From: Chlorella sorokiniana
Taxonomy: Eukaryota > Chlorophyta > Trebouxiophyceae > Chlorellales > Chlorellaceae
Direction: 5' to 3'
NCBI GenBank assembly: GCA_025917655.1
Contig: CP084619.1
Span: 1,116,001 to 1,180,000 of the forward strand
Length of the DNA stretch: 64,000 nt
Shown: positions 54,801-64,000 of the stretch, in pieces
How the letters are laid out: each line of letters starts with the position of its first letter
Position numbering within the stretch: the stretch's first letter is position 1
Notes under the pieces: model-generated
The model's database searches: none
Seen by the model: only the letters and a program-made list of their open reading frames with translations
Told to the model about the DNA's origin: nothing
Program-made: the position numbers and the translations under genes

Positions 54801-55863
54801 ACGCAGTGCTCGTCAGCAGGCACGGCTGCGCAGCGCACGGGAGGGGCGGCTGCGCTGGCTGCTCGTCGGCGCTGCGCCGCCGCACCCGGCTTGATGTCGC
54901 GGTGCAGGATGTTCTGGGAGTGGCACTGCGCCAGCGTGCGCAGCACGGCACGCATGTAGGAGGCCACCGTGCGCTCTGCGGTGTGGATGGGACGTGGCGG
55001 GGACCAGGGGTGCATCAGATGCAAGGTCGGAACCTGCCCCACACACCGCCGCCCAGCCCCCATGGAAAAGCAGGCACTCCTCGCTGGCGCAGCCGCGGGC
55101 GCGCAGCGCTCCCCAATCTGCCAGCCAGCCCTCACCCGAGTAGTGTGTCTCGCCGATGCGGTGGTGCAGCTCCCCCGCGGCACAGCTCCAGCACCATGTG
55201 CACGTGGCCGTCGTCCTCATACACATCCTCCAGCGCCGCCACGTTCAGGCAGCCGCGCAGGCGGCGCAGCACCTCCACCTCGCGCTTCACGGCCTCGGCG
55301 TGGCCCTTGCGTTTGCTGCAGGGCGGGGTGGCGGGAGAGGGGGCGGCAGCTTGAGCGGGGCGGGGGAGGAGGGCGGGGGGCAGGGCTCGCTCGCGGCACC
55401 CGCTGCACGGCCAGCCAGCCAAGCAGGGTGCGGCGGCAGCGCACGTTTCGGAGAGCTTGGGGTCGTTCAGGACTTTGGGGATGGACTTGAGGGCCCATTC
55501 AGCGCCCGTGGCCAGCTCCTCGACCACGCGCACCACGCCGTTGCCGCCGCGCCCAGCTCGCGCAGCACGCGGTACTTCCGCTCCAGCCCTCGCTTGTAGC
55601 CAAAGTCGGCAGGGCCGTCCCCTGCAGGGTGCTCCCCGCGCTGGCGCTGCTGCCGCTCACGCTGCTCCGCGGGGGCGGCTGGCGCTGGTGCGCTCCAGTG
55701 AGCTGCCGGCGGGCGGGTCCAGCACCGCGCAGCCAGCGGCCGCCGCGGTCACTTGCACCGCGGACCGCGAGTCCTTCGGGGAGGGCGCCTTCTGGTTCCA
55801 CCGCGGCACAACAGTGCGCAGTGTGCCCCAAACGCCCGTGGACTTGGTGGCGGCCTCGGACAT
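51830..55863 (-). CDS. Calcium-dependent protein kinase (CDPK)
   Basis: A Ser/Thr kinase domain is followed by a junction and EF-hands in one protein. After MSEAATKSTGVWGTLRT (ATG 55863) come YKRGLERKYRVLRELG, GNGVVRVVEE and ATGAEWALKSIPK (ATP lysine). VYEDDGHVHMVLELCRGGEL follows, then ILHRDIKPGNFLL (HRD), LKAIDFGLAVFFEEG (DFG), MAPETL, DVWAAGVMAHQLLTGRFPF and RPSAHEALKHPWL. The junction region (KLAMGVVQRIQ, YSQGSVFKRSVLDMIAEEL) is followed by a degenerate loop in LDQLDPGNTGKVGKSQIAAS. A canonical EF-hand DLDADGDGVISSSEM lies near 52720. The C-terminal part has SVRDGMSFRQ and FVRMLRAGSADCLELYDDRH and ends QPIKEVA at 51830. The N-terminus lacks MG, so myristoylation is not predicted. It should phosphorylate targets in response to calcium. 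Confidence 0.83.
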
Positions 55864-56424
55864 TTTCTCCCACACCGCGTAGCGGGGGCGCAGGGCCGCT
55901 CGGAAGTTCAAATACTATCTGCGATCGCCCCGGTAGTGCAAGCTGGCGGCTGGGCGAAGGGCGGGAAGGCGGACGAACAGTTCCCGGTTCTGCCCTCTTC
56001 TCTTCAGCTGCGCCACAAATTTCCAGGCTCTGGATGCGCGAAAGCCGGAAGACACCGATGTGGTCCAGCCGACACCCTTTCAATCAGGCATGGTTGTACC
56101 TGCACGCCAAGGTGGACGTTCCGGCGACTGAAGTGCCGCCCCGCTTGGCCAAGGATGTAGCATTCATGAAAGTAACGGTCACATGAATCAAATGCACTTA
56201 TGGGCCATGGTAACTGAACAGCGCATGGCAGCGCCGCCCCAGAGGCGGGCATTTTGGATGTCATGGGCGGGCGAAGGAAAACAGTACTGACAGCAGGGAG
56301 GCGCTGTTGACCAAAACTGAGCGGGCGAGTGCCACGCTTTGTATACACTTGCGTTGAAGCAGGGCTCAGGGGGCTCATGCGCCGCAGACAGCAAGCCAGA
56401 CTGAGGTGAGCAGGCTGCGCGCAA
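55864..56424. other. CDPK promoter side and thiolase 3' flank
   Basis: About 560 bp between two minus-strand genes, with no coding region recognised. Confidence 0.35.
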
Positions 56425-59049
<2,625 letters not shown>

Positions 59050-59658
59050 AAGAAAGTCCCGGGTTAGCAATTCGATACGAACGAGGCTAGGGAAACTTTG
59101 TCAAACAAAGCTTTGATCGCGGTGCAGGGCAAACCCTATTACATCAGCCGAAATAGGCCAGAATAGTCCGTCGTCTTCTACTGTGGGACGAGATGGTACC
59201 CTTGGGCGGTACACAAAGCAGACGGCCAACACGGACTGTATGAGCTCCCCCGATCAATGGACCAAGCCAGGGAGCGAGACATGCTGGGGGGCCTGTTTCG
59301 ACGCTTGTCTCCGTGCCTGAGATCGAGGGCGTCACATGCTACATGCTACATGGAGTTTGACTTCTTGGTTGATGCCCAGGGGTGGAATCACAGGAACCCG
59401 CATGAAGTAGAACCATTTGGATTGTGGCTCGAGAAAGTGGTTCAGAAAATTGCAGGACCTGTCACTGCCTGGCAGCATCGAGGTCTCCTGCCACTCGTCT
59501 ATCGGTGGCGGTGCTAGCAAGGATGCTCATAAACGATGCTTAATAAAGCAAAATGCAGTAACTTGTTGGTTTGTACGCCAAGAGAAACACGCACCTCCTG
59601 ACATCCTGGGTCCTGGCAAAGGCTGTTCAGCTGCCTTGCTACCGACGCTTGCTAAACG
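59050..59658. other. Intergenic, thiolase promoter / RecQ 3' flank
   Basis: About 610 bp of lower GC. It contains a short CATGCTA microrepeat (about 59335-59352) and an 86-codon plus-strand frame (59257-59517) starting MDQARERDMLGGLF. I see no domain in this frame and do not call it as a gene. Confidence 0.35.
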
Positions 59659-62600
59659 TCAGCGGCGGCCAAATCCACCGCCAAAAGCATCAGATATGTT
59701 GTTTAGCACCGTTGATTGCACCAAGACCCGATCTGCTCCTTGCTGCTGTTGCTGCCTCTGCGTGTTGATCTGGGCTGCAGGCACACCGCTGGCGCCGCCG
59801 CGCTTCTTTGATCGCCATTCTGGCGACGGGTCGGCCGGCTCGTTGCGCTGTGCCTGGCATGCAGCTTGACCTGCAGCATGGTTGTAGCTGACACCCTCTG
59901 GCCGCCCAAACGGGCCAGCAGACGAGGGGCGAGCCATGGGTTGCGGGCCGCTGGGATGCCCACCCATCTGTTGCTGCTGCCGCTGCTGCTGCCAGGGCGC
60001 TTGTTGCCGCTGCTGCTCGTGCACCTGCTGCTGCTGTTGCGCTCCTGAGCTGGAACGGTGGTGTGCTCCTGCCTGACCGCCAGGGCCACCGCTGTACCGG
60101 AAGTTTTGCAGGTCCTGGGCTGCAGCTGGGGCGCCGACGCCAGCTCGGAAAGCTGCATCCGCCACCTTCGGCTGCTTGGGGGCTGGGTGCCTGCTGTTCC
60201 CCACGGCCGCACCACCCGCTGGGGCCGCGACCTCTACGGGGGGCATTGTCCCTCCATGAGTCGGCTCAGCTGAGCGAAGCAAGGCGGGTGGACGACTTTA
60301 TTCGCAACAAGGCAAGAGCGGTGCTTGGGCAGGGTGTGCACAGGAGCCCCCCTCACCATCCACCCAGTCGTCGTCGTCGTCGCTCCAGCCGTCCTCATCG
60401 CGCTGCCGCTTGGCCTGCGCCCCGTTTACGCCCTGCGCATAGAATGCAGGCAGCCGTTGTGAGGAGGACTTCAGCACAGGCGCGAGGCGGGCCAGCACAG
60501 CCATTTATGACAGCTTGAGGAGGGCAGGGCTGGAATCGATGACACAGCAACCCGTGCCGCGCACAGCGTGCCTGCTGCGCCCGCTGCTGGGGGAAGATCT
60601 TGGCGGCGTCCAGCTGGAACTCCTGGACCTCGACGCCCCCGACTGCACGCGCGGCAGGAAGGCGTCCGCCTGCGCCACCGCGGCCACGATGGCGGGGCCG
60701 TAGGTGCGCTTGACGTGGTGGCTCAGGCCGTTGATTTGCAGCGCCATGAACGCCTCCAGGGTCCTGGGGCCCTTGACCGCAATCTGCAGGCAGCATGCGG
60801 CACGTGCTCGACGCAATGTGATGAGCACAGCACGGCAGGGGAGCCGGCTTTGCACAGGCAGCGGACAGGCGCAGGCCAAGCGTAGTTTGCCGCTGCGTGG
60901 CACAGAGATCCAGCGGCACGCACGTTGGACTGCAGTTTGGTGTTGATGGGGACGCGTCCCAGCTTCCAACGCTCGCGCAGCACGATGTTGAGCTGGCGCA
61001 GCGCTTCGCTGATGAGGGCGGCGCGCTGCGCCACATCCTCCCCCGCATCGTCCTCATCGCTGTCGCACAGCACAATGGGGTCCTCCTCATTGCCCAGCCT
61101 GCCAGGAGGCCGCGCCACAGTGCCCGCATCAGCCCCTGGGGCGGTCGCGGCAGCGGGCTTGCCAGCGGGCTTCGCAGGCGCGCTGCCCGGGCGTGCCGCG
61201 CGGCCCTTGCCAGCGGCAGCCGCGCCGCCCTTCTGCACCACGTGCATCTTCAGTTGCAGCTGGCCGGAGAAGAGGCAAGACGCTGCCGACTCGTTCACCT
61301 GCATAGCCGGGCAAGTGGCATTGGCGCCCAGCAAAGTATTGAGAGGACGCCCAGCAGACCAGGAGGCACCAGATGGCCCTCCGTAATCACGCTCCCAACC
61401 TGGCAAGGCACCATTCACCCCAAACAACGAAACGCGCTGCAGAGCGAAAAGGCGGCGCCATGCCGGGGGCGGCAGCGCGGGCGCAGCAGCGGCGGCAGCG
61501 CAGCACAGCAGCGGCGGCGCAGCGCACCGCCAGAGTGGACAGCACCGCCAGGTGCATCTCTGGGCGGTGCGTCTCCTCCACCAGTATGCCGCGCACCACC
61601 ATGCGGCGCACCAGACGCTCCGCCTCGCCGTTGTTGCGGCAGCAGGTGCGGCCGATGCCGTGCACTGGTGCGGAGCCGTGGCCCGCGCGGCGCACCCCCA
61701 CCGTGTTGTTGCCGCGGAACACGTCCACCACGTGGCTGACAGAGCCGCCGCCGATGCAGCGAATCACCTCCACCACTGCGGTGTGAGTGGCAAGGAGGTA
61801 CCAGAGTCTGCTGGCATGTGTGTTCAAGGTGCTGCCACGCAAGCGGCAGTGGTGGGTGTGCTGCAGGGCAGCGGTGCTCTGCCCACACCCCGCCACGGCC
61901 AGCCATGCAGACTGACGGAAACACAGCTCTTGCTGGCCCGCCGCCCCCGGACCCTGCTCGCCCTTCTTTGCGGCATCTGAAAGGTCCTCCTCGCCAAAGC
62001 TCTGCCCCGCTGTGTTCTGGCAGTTGTCGCAGGTGCTGCGGCAGTGCTGGCGCGCAAAGCCCCCCTCCCCAAAGTGGCTCAGCATCATCACGCGCCGGCA
62101 CTCCACCTGCTCCTCGCAGTAGTTGATCTGCGCGGGAGCGGGGCAAGCGGCGTCGAGGGAAGGGGAGCTGGGCTGAAGGCCAGCAAGCTTGTGACAGCAC
62201 CATCTCAGGCTCTTGCGCTGAAGGAGGCATGCAAGAAAGACGCTCGCGCGCGCCCCCAACCCCAACTCCCACCCCCGCCCCACCAGCACCCCCGCCAGCC
62301 CACCATGGCATTGAGCGACTCCATGTTGGAGCGGGTCTGCTCCTCGGGGGCGCGTTCTCCTGCGCCGAGGTGCGGATCATGTGGCGCGACTTGGCTGCGT
62401 CGCCGTACGTGTAGTACAGGATGCAGGTGGAGGCGCGCCCGTCGCGCCCGCACGCCCGCTCTCCTGCAGGGTGGCGGGGTGGGGTGGGTGGGGTGCCGGG
62501 ATGGATGTGGAAGGGCAACAAAGAAACTGGGGGCGATTCCCGGTCGAGCGACATCACACGCGACTGCTGGCAGTGCCTGCGCGGCTGGGCCGCCCAGGTG

Positions 62601-64000
62601 CAGGCCGGGGCTGCACCTGCAGGTAGCCCTCCAGGGACTTGGGCAGCGAGAAGTGGAACACAAAGCGCACTGCACAGAGAGGAGGAGACGAGGGGGCACA
62701 GCGTGAGTGAAGCCTGGCAGCGAAGCACTGCACCCTCAGCAATAGCAGGTCCTGGGCAGGTACCAATGGCGCCGCACCATCAGCCTTGTTGATGCCTGCA
62801 GTCAGTGAAGCAGTGGCGCTGCATGAGCGCGGTTGCCAGGGGAGGGCTGGTGGCACGCTGCAGCTGCAGGTCATGGCAGGCTGCTCTTTCTGGCAGGCTG
62901 CTGTTGTGCCGCGCACCCATGCCGAACGCGATCGTCGCCACAATGATGGGCACGTCGCCGTTGGTCCACTCAGCCTGCACCGCCTCGCGCTCCTCTGGCG
63001 ACAGGCTGGCATGGTAGTGCCTGGCATGGAAGCAAAGACCCCTCCCACATGTATTCAACACGGACTGCAGCAATGTGCGCTTCAAGCAATCCCAGCAACC
63101 AACAGTCTCTCTTGAAGGAACAGAGCCCCTCATCGCTCACTTGACACGGCGGCGGCCACGAGGCAGCGGGTAGATGGCCTCCGCCAGCTTGCCCTCCAGT
63201 TCATCCGCCACACGCTCGCACTCGGCACGGGCCAGGCAGTACACAATGCCGCACTGGCAGGCAGGAGGACGCGGGTGGGGTGGGAGGGGGGCGCAGGCGG
63301 GGTGAGGGGGCGCGTGCATTGCCAAGCTTTGCTGTGTGCAGTGGTGCCAACGTGCCTAGAGTCCACCACTGCGTCCGTGGCACTGCCCCAATGGCGAACA
63401 GAAGCAGGCAGCATGTTGGGAAGGGAGGTCGTCGGCAGCCTGGGGCCTGCTCACCTGCACGTGCCAGGAGCGCTTGTTGCCCGGCTGCACCTTGCGCGTG
63501 AAGTCGGAGAGGATAAGCTCCGCCATTTCATCCACGCACCCCTTCTTCTTCTTGCGCACTTCGTACCTGCAGCAAGCGGCGGCGGCAGCAGTGATGAGGG
63601 CAAGGCCCAGCGTGTGTTTTGAAGGGAAGGGATGCGTCACGCAAGGCTCCCACAGGGAGTCGTGCGACAGCTCGGCTGGCCTGAGGTTTGGACGGTTGAA
63701 CGACGACTTGAACATCAGGCAGCGCGCGATGCCCAGCTGGGCAACCACGTCATGCTGCACGCGCGGCGTGGCGGTGGCCGTCAGCGCCAGCAGAGGCACA
63801 GCGGGAAGCGCTGCTTGAAGAAGGAGAGGCGGGTGTAGTCTTTGCGGAAATCTGCGGGCGGGGGAAGGGGGACAGTGTGCTGGGGTGTGTGGGTTGGCGC
63901 AGGGAAAGCAGAGGTCGAGAGTGTGAGCGCAGGACATTCACAGGCCTTGCACTGCGGCAGCGAAAAAGCACAGGGGCCCTGCGAGAGGCAGAGGCGGCCT
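59659..64000 (-). CDS. RecQ-family DNA helicase, C-terminal two thirds (runs off right edge)
   Basis: RecQ helicases unwind DNA 3' to 5' in recombination and repair. The first visible exon (63851 down) reads DFRKDYTRLSFFKQRFP, normally just after the DExH and WGH region. VPLLALTATATPRVQHDVV (motif III), FKSSFNRPNLRYEVRKKKK, GIVYCLARAECERVADEL (motif IV), HYHASLSPEEREAVQAEW, VPIIVATIAFGMG (motif V), FVFHFSLPKSLEGYLQ and GRDGRASTCILYY (motif VI) follow. The RQC zinc site is RVMMLSHFGEGGF...CRSTCDNC (about 62100-62015), followed by a winged-helix region. Near 60770, GPRTLEAFMALQINGLSHHV may belong to an HRDC-like domain. The tail is acidic (WSDDDDDWVD), then Gln-rich, ending ISDAFGGGFGRR at 59659. 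A missing base lies near 63815. The N-terminus lies outside the window. Confidence 0.85.

Noticed and set aside
59257-59517. 86-codon plus-strand frame between thiolase and RecQ
   Set aside because: No family resemblance, no codon pattern like neighbouring genes, and it lies in a probable promoter or 3' flank.

Overview
The window looks like nuclear DNA of a chlorophyte green alga, most likely a GC-rich trebouxiophyte (Chlorella-like). The coding regions are very GC-rich. Genes are split by many short introns, usually GTG(A/G)G at the donor and CAG at the acceptor. Several products carry N-terminal extensions like plastid or mitochondrial presequences, and TGTAA motifs lie downstream of several stops. 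The protein set is eukaryotic: plastid-type S13, a calcium-dependent protein kinase, a SHAQKYF-type MYB, ERO1, UBA5, a tepsin/MTV1-like protein and a RecQ helicase. There is no prokaryotic operon, CRISPR array or phage.

Layout, left to right. A truncated ODR4-like gene (minus, 1-217) diverges from N-acetylglutamate synthase (plus, 367-3867). Next come a weak small minus-strand gene (3922-4566), a mitochondrial-carrier protein (plus, 5171-7047), a DIVARICATA-like MYB factor (minus, 7546-8764) and a 7-kb leucine-rich-repeat receptor-like kinase (minus, 9419-16419). A tepsin/MTV1-like adaptor (plus, 16770-19926), ribosomal protein S13 (plus, 20250-21848) and a USP36-like ubiquitin protease (plus, 22522-26690) follow. 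Then come a glucose-6-phosphate 1-epimerase-like protein (minus, 26991-28421), ERO1 (plus, 28932-32384) and a large unrecognised multi-exon gene (minus, 32779-39297) interrupted by a perfect 280-bp inverted repeat.

A lower-GC, gene-poor stretch (39298-40882) leads to a tRNA-Arg(ACG) gene (minus). It abuts a 5'-truncated, broken LINE (about 40990-45000). To the right are an unrecognised plastid helical protein (minus, 45579-47524), UBA5 (minus, 47799-50166), a plastid PDZ protein (plus, 50480-51328), a CDPK (minus, 51830-55863), an acetyl-CoA acetyltransferase with a PTS2-like N-terminus (minus, 56425-59049) and a RecQ helicase running off the right edge (minus, 59659-64000).

The genes are mostly independent housekeeping and signalling functions. 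Two of them (ODR4-like and UBA5) belong to the UFM1 system, and ERO1 is another ER protein. Conserved reading frames repeatedly slip by one missing base inside GC-rich runs in many unrelated genes. This looks like systematic consensus error, so exon joins described here are inferred by reading across those places.
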